This document shows, piece by piece, positions 1 through 7,601 of a DNA stretch of 64,000 bases. Made by a program: the position numbers and the translations under genes. Location: positions 2,542,001 through 2,606,000 of the forward strand of contig NZ_CP118574.1 in NCBI RefSeq assembly GCF_028898845.1. The letters run 5' to 3'. Position 1 is the stretch's first letter. Each line of letters begins with the position of its first letter. Origin of the DNA: Streptomyces sp. WZ-12 (GTDB taxonomy: Bacteria; Actinomycetota; Actinomycetes; Streptomycetales; Streptomycetaceae). The notes below the pieces were generated by a model. It did no database searches. It was not told where the DNA came from and saw only the letters and a list, made by a program, of their open reading frames with translations.

Positions 1-201
1 GGTGGCCTGGTGGCCCAGTTCGCAGACGGCGTCGGCCAGTTCGCGCTTCGAGGCGAAGTGGAAGGTGATCGACCCCATCGTCACCCCCGCCGCGTGCGCG
101 ATGTGGGTGAGGGTGGTGGCGGCGTAGCCCCGGCGGGCGAACTCCGCCGCGCCCGCCTCCAGGACGCGTCGGCGCGTCCGTGCGGCTCGTTGCTGGATCA
201 C
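1..201 (-). CDS. TetR-family transcriptional regulator, N-terminal part (cut by window edge)
   Basis: Only the first 67 codons are inside the window. They encode the N-terminal helix-turn-helix of a TetR repressor: a basic stretch (RAARTRRRVLEAGAAEFARR), then GYAATTLTHIAHAAGVTMGS and the ITFHFASKREL recognition region. The pattern resembles gamma-butyrolactone receptor-type TetR proteins. I chose the GTG at 201 because GAAAGG lies about 6 nt upstream; there is no nearby in-frame ATG. The ligand-binding domain is off the window, so the ligand is unknown. It is co-directional with the aminotransferase upstream (194-nt gap). With the second receptor-like TetR at 1912-2547 it may form a receptor / pseudo-receptor pair, which is inference. 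Confidence 0.85.
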   Translation of the reverse strand, partial: MIQQRAARTRRRVLEAGAAEFARRGYAATTLTHIAHAAGVTMGSITFHFASKRELADAVCELGHQAT

Positions 202-395
202 CGCGTGCCTTTCTTGCTCGGCTGCCGGCTCGCCGGGGCGCCGCGAGCGGCGCACGGAGCGGTGTGCGGGGCACGGCCCCGACGCTCCGGACGCCGCTCG
301 ACCGCCGGGTCGGTGCGGTCGGGTGCGTTCGGTGGTGCCGTTCTTCGGGTCCCCCGGCCCGGCCGCGGGGAGTTCGGCCAGTTCAGCGGTCGGCC

Positions 396-1358
396 TCAGG
401 GCGTGGCCGGGCCCGCCGGGGGTTCCGGCTCGCGCTGCGGTACCGGCGTCCGCCACTCCGGGTGCCCGGCGCGGCCCGTCACCGTCGCCCGGAAGGCCGT
501 CGCGATCGCGTCGAACACCGGGCGCTCCGCCGCGAACGGCCGGCCGTCCAGCGAGGCGACCGGCAACAACTCGCCGGCGGTGCCGGTGAGGAAGACCTCC
601 TGCGCCGCGTGCACCTCCGCCACCTCCACCGGTCCCTCTGTCACCTCCAGCCCCAGGTCGCGGGCGAGGGTCAGCACGGAGTCGCGGGTGATGCCGGCGA
701 GCAGGTTGTCGGTGAGCCACGGGGTGCTCAGCCGGCCCCCGGTGACGAGGAAGACGTTGGCGGTGGTGGCCTCCGCCACCCGGCCGGTGTCGCAGTCGAG
801 TTGGAGCGCGTCGTCGAAGCCGGCGGCCTGCGCCGCGGTCTTGGCCAGCGCCGAGGTGACGTAGGTGCCGACGGCCTTGGCACGCCGCGGGAAGGACTGC
901 GGCGAGGGGCGGCGCCACGGCGAGACGGTCAGCCGCACGCCCGGAATGGCGGGCGGCTCGGGCGGCGGCGTGGTCACCGGCCAGACCTCCACGCCCAGGG
1001 TGAACGGCACGGTGGTCAGGCCGATGCTCACCACCGGGTCGGCGGCGAAGAGCCCGGGGCGTACGTAGCCGTCGGCGCAGCCGCTGTCGGCCGTGGCGCG
1101 CAGCGTCGACCGGCGTAACCGGGGCAGGTCGTACGCGTGGCGGATGCCCAGCAGCCGGGCCGAGTTGAGCATCCGCTCCAGGTGGTCGTCGAGGCGGAAG
1201 ATCGCGGGCCCCTCCGGCGTGGCATAGCAGCGGATGCCCTCGAAGACGGCGGTGCCGTGCTGGACGCTGCTGCTGCCGAAGGGGATGCCGCGCCCGGGGT
1301 CGATGCTCGGGACTCCGGGGCCGTCCCAGTGGGTGTGGACCGAGGTGGCCAGGTTCAT
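396..1358 (-). CDS. Class IV PLP-dependent aminotransferase (branched-chain aminotransferase-like)
   Basis: A 320-residue protein with the fold-type IV signature. The N-terminal part resembles IlvE (VQHGTAVFEGIRCY near residues 32-45, then FRLDDHLERMLNSARLLG). The likely PLP lysine is K161 in RRAKAVGTYVTSA, followed by the EATTANVFLV cofactor-binding loop near 196-205. Family members move amino groups between branched-chain or related amino acids and 2-oxoglutarate; D-amino-acid transaminase or aminodeoxychorismate lyase activity cannot be excluded. ATG 1358 is the natural start. It lies inside a small regulatory patch (TetR, receptor, AfsA) rather than with ilv genes. That suggests an accessory or secondary-metabolite role rather than housekeeping isoleucine/valine synthesis. 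Confidence 0.8.
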   Translation of the reverse strand: MNLATSVHTHWDGPGVPSIDPGRGIPFGSSSVQHGTAVFEGIRCYATPEGPAIFRLDDHLERMLNSARLLGIRHAYDLPRLRRSTLRATADSGCADGYVRPGLFAADPVVSIGLTTVPFTLGVEVWPVTTPPPEPPAIPGVRLTVSPWRRPSPQSFPRRAKAVGTYVTSALAKTAAQAAGFDDALQLDCDTGRVAEATTANVFLVTGGRLSTPWLTDNLLAGITRDSVLTLARDLGLEVTEGPVEVAEVHAAQEVFLTGTAGELLPVASLDGRPFAAERPVFDAIATAFRATVTGRAGHPEWRTPVPQREPEPPAGPATP

Positions 1359-1911
1359 CTCGGGTGCTCGCCTGCTTTCATGGGGCCGCGCGTACGGCGC
1401 GGGTGGTGTCGTCGGTGGTCGTCATCCGCGGTCGGGGGATGTTCGGAACGGCACGCACCGCAGGCGTGGTACGGCACGCGCTCGGGCACGGCGGAGCCCA
1501 ACGGCGGTGCGGCGGTGGGGAATCCAGGCGCCCGCCGTTCACACGCCCCCCTTCAGGCACTCGCAGAACAAAAGATAGGGCTCTTTATGTGGGTTGGGTA
1601 GGGCGCGTTGACGGACGCTCATCTCCCCTTGCCGGCGCCGCGGTCCGGCCGCTGGGTTGCGCGCTCGGGCGCCCCGGCGTCCTCGCCGGTGCCCCCAAAG
1701 CGCAAGCCCGGCCGTGGCCTTGGCCGGAGGCGACCGCGCCCCCTCTGCCCGTGGGCCCCTGCCGCCAGTACCGGAACCGTCGGCGTCATGCCCTGCCCCG
1801 CGTGTGGACAGTCACTGATGCGCGTCTCAGAATCGCGGTGTGCCGCTGTGGCGTACCCGTGTCCCGTCAATCCGGTCAATATCCGTCATACGGAGCGTGA
1901 CTGGCCACTCA
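1359..1911. other. 553-bp stretch without a convincing gene; carries inverted repeats
   Basis: Between the aminotransferase start and the receptor stop no frame shows a recognisable protein with a ribosome site. Two structured spots stand out. At about 1567-1590 an AT-richer element contains AAAGA and TCTTT separated by TAGGGC, flanked by ACA and ATGT. At 1882-1894 TCCGT-CAT-ACGGA is a small perfect dyad. The first could be a promoter or receptor-type operator for the aminotransferase. An 86-codon minus-strand frame at 1619-1879 has low-complexity Arg/Pro/Gly composition and is not called. Confidence 0.5.
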
Positions 1912-2547
1912 TCACGAGGCGATTCCGGCCACCTTCCCCCGCTCGACGTCGAGCTCGACCGCGGCCGCCGCCTCCGGCGCGGCCAGCGCCGGCAGCAGGC
2001 AGCGCCACATCTCCACCACGCGGTCGGGCAGATCGCGGTGACCGGTCGCCATCTGGGCGTGCATCTGCGCGCCCGTGCAGGCGTTGACTATCAGGCGGGC
2101 GGCGGCCGCCGCATCGCAGCCGGGGAGGAGTTCGCCGCGCTCCCGGGCCCGGCCCAGCTCCCGCTCGAATATCCGCGCCCACTGCTGGTGGGAGTTCTGC
2201 TCCGAACCGATAAACTCCTCCTGCTCCATGACAAGTCGGGCACCGGCCAGCAACACCGGGTCCTCCAGGAGCTGATGGGCCCAGGTCAGGGTGATGTCGA
2301 CGACGCGTTGGAGGCCGGCAGAAGGGCGCGAAGGCAGCACCCGGTCCGGCTGACCCACAACGATCTCGCGGGCCAGCGCCGCCTTGTTCTTGAAGTGGAA
2401 GTACATCGCCCCCATCGTCAGGCCCGCGCGGTCGGTGATCTTGGTGACACTCGCACCCGCATAACCCTGCTCGGCGAAGACCTCAGCCGCCGCCCGCACT
2501 ATGGCTGCCCGGGTCCGGAGGGCACGGTCCTGTCGCTGTCGTGGCAT
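1912..2547 (-). CDS. Gamma-butyrolactone receptor-like TetR regulator (ScbR/ArpA family)
   Basis: A 211-residue TetR protein of the length usual for autoregulator receptors. The DNA-binding domain is plain: RALRTRAAIVRAAAEVFAEQ, then GYAGASVTKITDRAGLTMGAMYFHFKNKAALA, typical of ScbR/ArpA-type receptors. The C-terminal half contains LTWAHQLLEDPVLLAGARLV and a tryptophan-rich stretch, as in ligand-binding domains of this family. ATG 2547 is preferred over in-frame codons further upstream because the domain begins within 10 residues of it. It is transcribed divergently from the AfsA-like gene at 2676, the classic receptor/synthase layout. By analogy it would repress its own and the afsA-like promoter until a small diffusible signal binds. 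It could be a pseudo-receptor responding to an antibiotic; sequence alone does not decide. Confidence 0.88.
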   Translation of the reverse strand: MPRQRQDRALRTRAAIVRAAAEVFAEQGYAGASVTKITDRAGLTMGAMYFHFKNKAALAREIVVGQPDRVLPSRPSAGLQRVVDITLTWAHQLLEDPVLLAGARLVMEQEEFIGSEQNSHQQWARIFERELGRARERGELLPGCDAAAAARLIVNACTGAQMHAQMATGHRDLPDRVVEMWRCLLPALAAPEAAAAVELDVERGKVAGIAS

Positions 2548-2572
2548 GGTGTTTTCCGGTCCGCTCTCGACA

Positions 2573-2596
2573 GAATAAATAACGTTCTCTATGTTA
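2573..2596. promoter_or_regulatory. Candidate autoregulator-response element between receptor and afsA-like gene
   Basis: This AT-rich imperfect dyad is centred on AACGTT (2581-2586) in the divergent intergenic region: AATAAAT-AACGTT-CTCTATG. Five of the nine positions flanking the palindromic hexamer match symmetrically. Its location and AT-richness fit a receptor operator of the ARE type, but the match to published ARE consensus sequences is loose, so this is a prediction only. Confidence 0.4.
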
Positions 2597-2675
2597 CGGC
2601 AGGTGGCTGGTTCAACTCCATCCCCAGTCACACCAGTTGCCGCACACGACGATCACCAGCGTGAGGAGAAGTCGT

Positions 2676-3608
2676 ATGCCCGCCCCCCTAGCCGCCGTCC
2701 CGGCGGTCCCCGGGTCGGCCCCGGTACCGGGCCGCCTGGTCCGCAAGCACCTCGACGACGAGGTCCTGATCACCGACTGGCACCCGGTCTCCGGCACCAC
2801 TCACCGCGTCACCGCGCACTGGCCGCAGCGGCACGTCTTCTACGCCTCGCACGTCGACCGCTACAGCCCCCTGCTGCTGATCGAGACCGTCCGCCAGGCG
2901 CTCGCCCTGCTCTCCAACGCGGCCTACGAGGTGCCGCTGGAGTACCGGTTGGGCTGGGACTACTGCTCGTGCACCATCACCCCGGCGATGCTCGGCATCC
3001 GGCCGGAGGACAGCGGGGCCGCCGTCGAGCTGACCATCACGCACACCCTGCCCGCCACCCGCCGCAGGTCCGGTCCGGTGCGCCTGGAGGCAGAGATCAG
3101 CGCGGTCCGCGAGGGGGAGCTGTTAGGCACCGCGCACCTGCGGTACACCTGCCACCCGCCCGCCCTCTACGACCGGTTGCGCGGTCGGCACGCCGACGCC
3201 AAGACCGCCACCTCGCTCGCCCCGCCACCCGGCACACCGGTGCCGCCCGGGCAGGTGGGCCGCACCACCGAGCGGGACGTGGTGCTCTGCCCGACGGACC
3301 GGCCGCGGCGCTGGCAACTGCGGGTGGACACCGGGCACTCGGTGCTCTTCGACCACGCCCACGACCACCTGCCCGGCATGGTGCTGCTGGAGGCCGCCAG
3401 CCAGGCCGTGCAGTACCTCGCGGGGCCCGAGCGCACCAACCCGGTGACGCTGCGCACGCACTTCACGCGCTACACCGAACTGGATGCGCCCTGCTGGATC
3501 GAGGCGACGCCGCTGCAGCGGCCGGAGCCCGGCCTCGTCAGCAGCGACATCACGGGCACGCAGAACGGCCATGTCACCTTCACCACGCACATGGTGGCCC
3601 GGCTCTGA
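2676..3608 (+). CDS. AfsA/ScbA-family gamma-butyrolactone biosynthesis protein
   Basis: A 310-residue protein with two tandem AfsA hot-dog repeats. The first contains LVRKHLDDEVLITDW, RVTAHWPQRHVFY and the conserved SPLLLIETVRQALALL helix (about residues 22-90). The second contains FDHAHDHLPGMVLLEAASQAVQYL (about 225-250). AfsA enzymes condense a beta-ketoacyl thioester with dihydroxyacetone phosphate, the first committed step to A-factor-type signals. ATG 2676 is chosen for the GAGGAGAA ribosome site at 2663-2670; a TTG at 2637 lacks one. It is divergent from the receptor-like TetR gene. A reductase or phosphatase for later steps is not seen nearby. It could instead be a paralogue regulating without synthesis, as has been proposed for some family members. 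Confidence 0.9.
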   Translation: MPAPLAAVPAVPGSAPVPGRLVRKHLDDEVLITDWHPVSGTTHRVTAHWPQRHVFYASHVDRYSPLLLIETVRQALALLSNAAYEVPLEYRLGWDYCSCTITPAMLGIRPEDSGAAVELTITHTLPATRRRSGPVRLEAEISAVREGELLGTAHLRYTCHPPALYDRLRGRHADAKTATSLAPPPGTPVPPGQVGRTTERDVVLCPTDRPRRWQLRVDTGHSVLFDHAHDHLPGMVLLEAASQAVQYLAGPERTNPVTLRTHFTRYTELDAPCWIEATPLQRPEPGLVSSDITGTQNGHVTFTTHMVARL

Positions 3609-3630
3609 AGGGGCCGGGAGCCCGGACACG

Positions 3631-3665
3631 GGGTGAGGGGGCCACCCTCGGCAGCCCCCTCACCC
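3631..3665 (+). terminator. Hairpin terminator after afsA-like gene
   Basis: A perfect 12-bp inverted repeat (GGGTGAGGGGGC / GCCCCCTCACCC) with an 11-nt loop starts 23 nt after the stop codon. A second, separate perfect dyad (ACATGACG-GCA-CGTCATGT, 3668-3686) follows directly. The first can serve as a terminator for the plus-strand gene and for hutI on the other strand. Confidence 0.75.
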
Positions 3666-3747
3666 ACACATGACGGCACGTCATGTCCTGCGGTGTCGCC
3701 CCTCGGGTGAGCCCCGGCGGCGCGCCGCGCCCTCAACCGCCCGGCCG

Positions 3748-4953
3748 TCAGGGCGTGCTGAGCTCCGTGCCCACCCGCTGGCCGGCCCGCCACACCGTCG
3801 ACACCAAGGGCACGCCCGGCCGGTAGGCCAGGTGCACGTGCGAGGGAGCGTCCAGCACGACGAGGTCGGCGCGGGCTCCGGGCGCGAGGCGGCCGATGTC
3901 GGTGCGGCGCAGCGCGCGGGCCCCGCCGGCGGTGGCCGACCAGAGGGCGTCGTCGGGCGTCATGCCCATCTCGCGTACGGCGATGGCGATGCAGAACGCC
4001 ATGGAACTGGTGAAGGACGAGCCGGGGTTGCAGTCGGTGGACAGCGCCACGGTGGCACCCGCGTCCAGCAGGCGACGGGCGTCGGGGTAGGGCGCGCGGG
4101 TGGAGAACTCGCAGCCCGGCAGCAGGGTGGCGACGGTGTCGCCGTGTGCGAGGGCGTCCACGTCGGCGTCGGTGAGGTGCGTGCAGTGGTCGGCGGAGGC
4201 CGCCGCGAACTCGACGGCGAGTTGCACGCCGGGGCCGTAGGAGAGCTGGTTGGCGTGCACCCGGGGCAGCAGGCCGGCGCCCCGGCCGGCGGCGAGGATC
4301 GCCCGGGCCTGGTCGCCGTCGAAGGCTCCCTGCTCGCAGAAGACGTCGATCCAACGGGCGTGCGGGGCGCAGGCGTCGAGCATCGGCCCGGTGACCAGAT
4401 CGACGTAGCCCGCCGGGTCGTCGGCGTATTCGGGCGCGACGATGTGCGCACCCAGGAACGTGACCTCGTCGGTGTACTGGCCGGCGATCCGCAGGGCGCG
4501 GGCCTCCTGGTCGGGGGTGAGGCCGTAGCCGGACTTGGTCTCCAGGGTGGTGGTGCCCTGACGGAGCGCCTCGGCCACGTGGCGGGCGAGGTTGGCGCCC
4601 AGCTCCTCGTCGCTGGCCGCGCGGGTGGCGGCGACGGTGGTGCGGATGCCGCCGGCGGTGTACGCGCGGCCGGACATCCGGGCGTTGAACTCCTCCGTGC
4701 GGTCGCCGGCGAAGACCAGGTGGTTGTGGGAGTCGACGAAGCCGGGGACGACGGCCCGGCCGCCGGCGTCGTAGACGTGGTCGGCGGCCGGCGCGTGGTG
4801 GGCGGGCCCCACCCAGGCGATCTTCGTGCCCTCCATGAGGAGGGCGGCGTCGCGGAGTTGTCCCAAGGGGCCGGCGCCGAGGGCGAGGTCGTTCGTCACG
4901 AGGTTGCCGATGTGGGTGACGAGGGTGGTCGTGGTGGGGTGCGCGGGTGCCAT
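3748..4953 (-). CDS. hutI: Imidazolonepropionase
   Basis: A 401-residue amidohydrolase that opens 4-imidazolone-5-propionate to N-formimino-L-glutamate, the third step of histidine breakdown. Diagnostic sequence: metal ligands in [15 protein letters not shown] (H76, H78), the substrate-loop [25 protein letters not shown] with a further metal histidine, and [12 protein letters not shown] with the late aspartate. Length matches the family. ATG 4953 is used; its leader is nearly identical to that of hutH and it lacks a strong Shine-Dalgarno. A regulator box lies 55 nt upstream (5008-5025). The divergent neighbour is an IclR regulator, so the site probably serves both genes. Confidence 0.96.
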   Translation of the reverse strand: MAPAHPTTTTLVTHIGNLVTNDLALGAGPLGQLRDAALLMEGTKIAWVGPAHHAPAADHVYDAGGRAVVPGFVDSHNHLVFAGDRTEEFNARMSGRAYTAGGIRTTVAATRAASDEELGANLARHVAEALRQGTTTLETKSGYGLTPDQEARALRIAGQYTDEVTFLGAHIVAPEYADDPAGYVDLVTGPMLDACAPHARWIDVFCEQGAFDGDQARAILAAGRGAGLLPRVHANQLSYGPGVQLAVEFAAASADHCTHLTDADVDALAHGDTVATLLPGCEFSTRAPYPDARRLLDAGATVALSTDCNPGSSFTSSMAFCIAIAVREMGMTPDDALWSATAGGARALRRTDIGRLAPGARADLVVLDAPSHVHLAYRPGVPLVSTVWRAGQRVGTELSTP

Positions 4954-4981
4954 GCCACCATGAAGCCGCAGGTCGGGGCGG
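4951..4981 (-). promoter_or_regulatory. Leader block shared by hutI and hutH
   Basis: Read from the start codon, the 31 nt here and the 31 nt at 7484-7514 (hutH) are identical at 25 positions, including the uninterrupted CCATGAAGCCGCA on the plus strand. In both cases the block could extend the protein in frame by RLHG(L/G) before the annotated Met. Either the regulatory sequence or a true N-terminal extension is conserved. Confidence 0.6.
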
Positions 4982-5007
4982 CCGGGCTACCGGGCGTGGC
5001 GGCGTAC

Positions 5008-5025
5008 TGTCTGGCATCCGAGACA
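5008..5025. promoter_or_regulatory. Hut box 1 (predicted IclR-type operator)
   Basis: TGTCTGGCATCCGAGACA is an 18-bp imperfect palindrome (14 of 18 symmetric positions) in the hutI/IclR divergent region. It shares the core TCTsGnATCCsrGA with two sites upstream of hutH and one upstream of hutU. It ends 55 nt from the hutI start and 51 nt from the IclR start. Confidence 0.75.
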
Positions 5026-5075
5026 TGCCCTCGCGGCGCCTGTGTCGGGCCGGTCGCGCTCCTTACGCTCGTCCC

Positions 5076-5903
5076 ATGTCCCCTGTGCCCGCCGCCGACC
5101 AGGTTCTTTCCATTTTGCGGTACCTTGCCCGCCAGGCCGGGCCGGTACCGGCCGCCGCGATCAGTCGCGACATCGGGCTGCCCCGGTCCACCACGTACCA
5201 CCTGCTCGACACCCTCGCCCGGCAGGACTTCGTGGTCCACCTGCCGGAGGAGCGGCGCTACGGGCTGGGCGTCAGCGCCTTCGAGCTCGCCTCGGGCTAC
5301 AGCCGACAGGCCCCCTTCGAGCGGCTGGCGCGGCTGCCGCTGGCCCAACTCGCCGACCGCACCGGGTACAACGCGCACCTCGCGGTGTTGCACGGCCGCG
5401 AGGTGCTCTACGTCATCGAGGAGCGCGCGCCGGGCCGGGCGCCACTGGTCAGCGACGTCGGCGTCCGGCTGCCGGCCCAACTCACCGCCAGCGGGCGGGC
5501 GGTGCTGGCGCGGCTGTCCCGGGCGCAGGTGCGCGCGCTCTTCCCCGACCCCTCGGCGTTCGTCACCCGCAACGAGACCGGGCCGGGCTCGCTGTCGGCG
5601 CTGCACGAGCTGCTGGTCGAGGTGCGGCGGCGCGGCCATGCGACGGAGGAGGGCGAGGTGACCCGCGGCTTCTCGTCGCTCGCCGCCGCCGTCCTCGACC
5701 ACCGCGCCCATCCGATCGCGGGCGTGGCGGTGACGTTCCCCACCGCGGACGTCGGCGCGGAGGAACGGCACCGGCTCGCCGGGCAAGTGGCGTGGACCGC
5801 GCGCGAGTTGACCCGCCGGGTGGGCGGGGTCGTCGATCCGGACGCGACGGCCGGCGGGCCGCCCGAGGCCGGTCGCCGTCAGGTCGGCGACCGGCGTCCT
5901 TAG
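5076..5903 (+). CDS. IclR-family regulator of histidine utilisation (paralogue 1)
   Basis: A 275-residue regulator. The N-terminal winged helix contains VLSILRYLARQAGPVPAAAI and IGLPRSTTYHLLDTLARQ with wing YGLGVSAFE (about residues 10-75). The IclR effector domain follows (LAQLADRTGYNAHLAVLHGREVLYV, then LTASGRAVLARLSRAQV). It is clearly paralogous to the second IclR protein at 9191-10051. ATG 5076 follows a GC-rich region with no strong ribosome site; no better start is visible. It sits between hutI and hutH with hut box 1 in its own promoter, so it is the best candidate for the protein that binds the recurrent dyad. Activator or repressor role is not decidable from sequence. Confidence 0.9.
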   Translation: MSPVPAADQVLSILRYLARQAGPVPAAAISRDIGLPRSTTYHLLDTLARQDFVVHLPEERRYGLGVSAFELASGYSRQAPFERLARLPLAQLADRTGYNAHLAVLHGREVLYVIEERAPGRAPLVSDVGVRLPAQLTASGRAVLARLSRAQVRALFPDPSAFVTRNETGPGSLSALHELLVEVRRRGHATEEGEVTRGFSSLAAAVLDHRAHPIAGVAVTFPTADVGAEERHRLAGQVAWTARELTRRVGGVVDPDATAGGPPEAGRRQVGDRRP

Positions 5904-5944
5904 GGTTCCGCCGCGGCGGGGAGGAGAGCCACCGCGACGGAACC
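5904..5944. terminator. Bidirectional terminator between IclR gene and hutH
   Basis: GGTTCCGCCGCGG and CCGCGACGGAACC pair at 12 of 13 positions across a 15-nt loop. The element starts directly after the IclR stop codon and ends 6 nt before the hutH stop, serving two convergent genes. Confidence 0.75.
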
Positions 5945-5950
5945 GGTCGG

Positions 5951-7486
5951 CTAGCGCAGCTCGCCGACCACCGCCTCGGCCGCGGCCAGCGCCTCGCCGC
6001 GCGCCACGTACTGGACGGACGCCTCGATCTCGGGCGCCAACCAGCGGTCCGTGCCCGGCCCTTGGACGGTCTTGCGCAGGCCGTCGCGCACGGCCGCGGT
6101 GGCCGGGGCCGGCGTCAGCGGCGCGCGCAGGTCGAGCGCCCGGGCGGCGGTGTAGAGCTCGATGGCGAGGACCCGGGTGAGCCCGTCCACGGCGCGGCGC
6201 AGCTTGCGCCCGGCGGCCCAGCCCATCGAGACGTGGTCCTCCTGCATGGCGCTGGAGGGGATGGAGTCGACGGAGGCGGGCGCGGCCAGCCGCTTGAGCT
6301 CGGAGACGATCGCCGCCTGGGTGTACTGCGCGATCATGTGGCCGGAGTCCACGCCGGGGTCGTCGGCGAGGAACGGGTTCAGGCCGTGGTTGCGGGCCGC
6401 GTCCAGGAAGCGGTCGGTGCGCCGCTCGGAGACCGAGGCCACATCGGCGACGGAGACCGCGAGGAAGTCCAACACGCAGGCGACCGGCGCCCCGTGGAAG
6501 TTGCCGTTGGACTCCACGCGGCCGTCCAGCGTGACCACGGGGTTGTCGACGGCCGCCGCCAGCTCGCGGCCCGCGACCGTCTCGGCGTGGCCCAGCGTGT
6601 CCCGCGCCGCGCCGTGCACCTGGGGCGAGCAGCGCAGCGAGTAGGCGTCCTGCACGCGGGGGCAGTCGGGGCCGCGGTGGCTGGCGACGATCCCCGAATC
6701 CTTCATCAGCGCACGCAGGTTGGCGGCGCTGTCGGCCTGGCCCGGGTGCGGGCGCAGGGCCTGGAGGTCGGCGGCGAAGACCGCGTCGGTGCCGAGCTGG
6801 CCCTCGACGCTCATGGCGGCCGCGAGGTCGGCGGTGCGCAGCAGCTTCCGCAGGTCGTGGGCGGCCAGGACGAGCATGCCGAGCATGCCGTCGGTGCCGT
6901 TGATGAGGGCCAGGCCCTCCTTTTCCTGAAGCACGACGGGGGTGATGCCGGCCTCGGCCAGCGCCTCGGCGGCCGGCTTGCGCTCACCCTTGGCGTCCCG
7001 CACCTCGCCCTCGCCCATGACGGCCAGCGCGCAGTGCGCCAGCGGTGCGAGGTCGCCGGAACAACCCAGCGAGCCGTACTCGTAAACAACGGGGGTGATA
7101 CCGGCGTTGAGCAGCGCGGCATAGGTCTGCGCGGTCTCGGTGCGGACGCCGGTGCGGCCGGTGGCGAGGGTGGAGAGCCGGAGCAGGAGGAGCGCGCGGA
7201 TGACCTCGCGCTCCACCTCCTCGCCCGAGCCGGCGGCGTGCGAGCGGACCAGGCTGCGCTGGAGCTGGGCACGCAGGGCGTGCGGGATGTGGCGGGTGGC
7301 GAGGGCGCCGAAGCCGGTGGAGACGCCGTAGTGCGGGACCACATCGTCGGCGAGGCCCTCGATGACCTCGCGGCTGCGCGCGATCTCCTTCAGGGCGTCC
7401 TGGGAGAGCTCCACCGCTGCGTCGTGGCGGGCGACGGAGACGACGTCTTCGGCAGTCAGCGGGCCGATGTCAACAACAACAGTCAT
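5951..7486 (-). CDS. hutH: Histidine ammonia-lyase
   Basis: A 511-residue enzyme of the MIO-dependent lyase family; it removes ammonia from L-histidine to give urocanate. Sequence signs: PHYGVSTGFGALA (catalytic Tyr near residue 53), the MIO region YGSLGCSGDLAPLAH, INGTDGMLG, the YSLRCSPQVHGAARD segment and the Q-E-DHVSMG loop. The cofactor-forming tripeptide reads Cys142-Ser143-Gly144, not the textbook Ala-Ser-Gly. ATG 7486 gives a normal N-terminus; an in-frame ATG at 7504 would add MRLHGL. Two hut boxes lie 54-99 nt upstream. The permease gene is co-directional, with 115 nt between its stop and this start. Confidence 0.96.
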   Translation of the reverse strand: MTVVVDIGPLTAEDVVSVARHDAAVELSQDALKEIARSREVIEGLADDVVPHYGVSTGFGALATRHIPHALRAQLQRSLVRSHAAGSGEEVEREVIRALLLLRLSTLATGRTGVRTETAQTYAALLNAGITPVVYEYGSLGCSGDLAPLAHCALAVMGEGEVRDAKGERKPAAEALAEAGITPVVLQEKEGLALINGTDGMLGMLVLAAHDLRKLLRTADLAAAMSVEGQLGTDAVFAADLQALRPHPGQADSAANLRALMKDSGIVASHRGPDCPRVQDAYSLRCSPQVHGAARDTLGHAETVAGRELAAAVDNPVVTLDGRVESNGNFHGAPVACVLDFLAVSVADVASVSERRTDRFLDAARNHGLNPFLADDPGVDSGHMIAQYTQAAIVSELKRLAAPASVDSIPSSAMQEDHVSMGWAAGRKLRRAVDGLTRVLAIELYTAARALDLRAPLTPAPATAAVRDGLRKTVQGPGTDRWLAPEIEASVQYVARGEALAAAEAVVGELR

Positions 7487-7539
7487 GAGCCCATGAAGCC
7501 GCATGTCAGAGCGGGTGTACGAGAGCCCCGGAACGACAT

Positions 7540-7585
7540 GTGTCCGGGATACCAGACAGGTCGTCCCGTCTGGAATCCCGGACAC
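7540..7585. promoter_or_regulatory. Hut boxes 2 and 3 upstream of hutH, arranged as one large inverted repeat
   Basis: GTGTCCGGGATACCAGAC (7540-7557) and GTCTGGAATCCCGGACAC (7568-7585) are inverted copies with one mismatch over 18 bp, separated by 10 nt. Each arm is itself a quasi-palindrome matching hut box 1. The near copy ends 54 nt from the hutH start, almost the same distance as box 1 from hutI. Two binding sites side by side fit an IclR tetramer. Confidence 0.8.
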
Positions 7586-7601
7586 AGGCAGTGGCGCGGG
7601 G

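Noticed and set aside
1619..1879. 86-codon minus-strand frame in the gap after the receptor gene
   Set aside because: No ribosome site, Arg/Pro/Gly bias and no recognisable motif.
3470..5026. Long minus-strand frame overlapping the afsA-like 3' end and hutI
   Set aside because: Its sequence is the hutI region in a wrong frame, rich in Arg and Pro.
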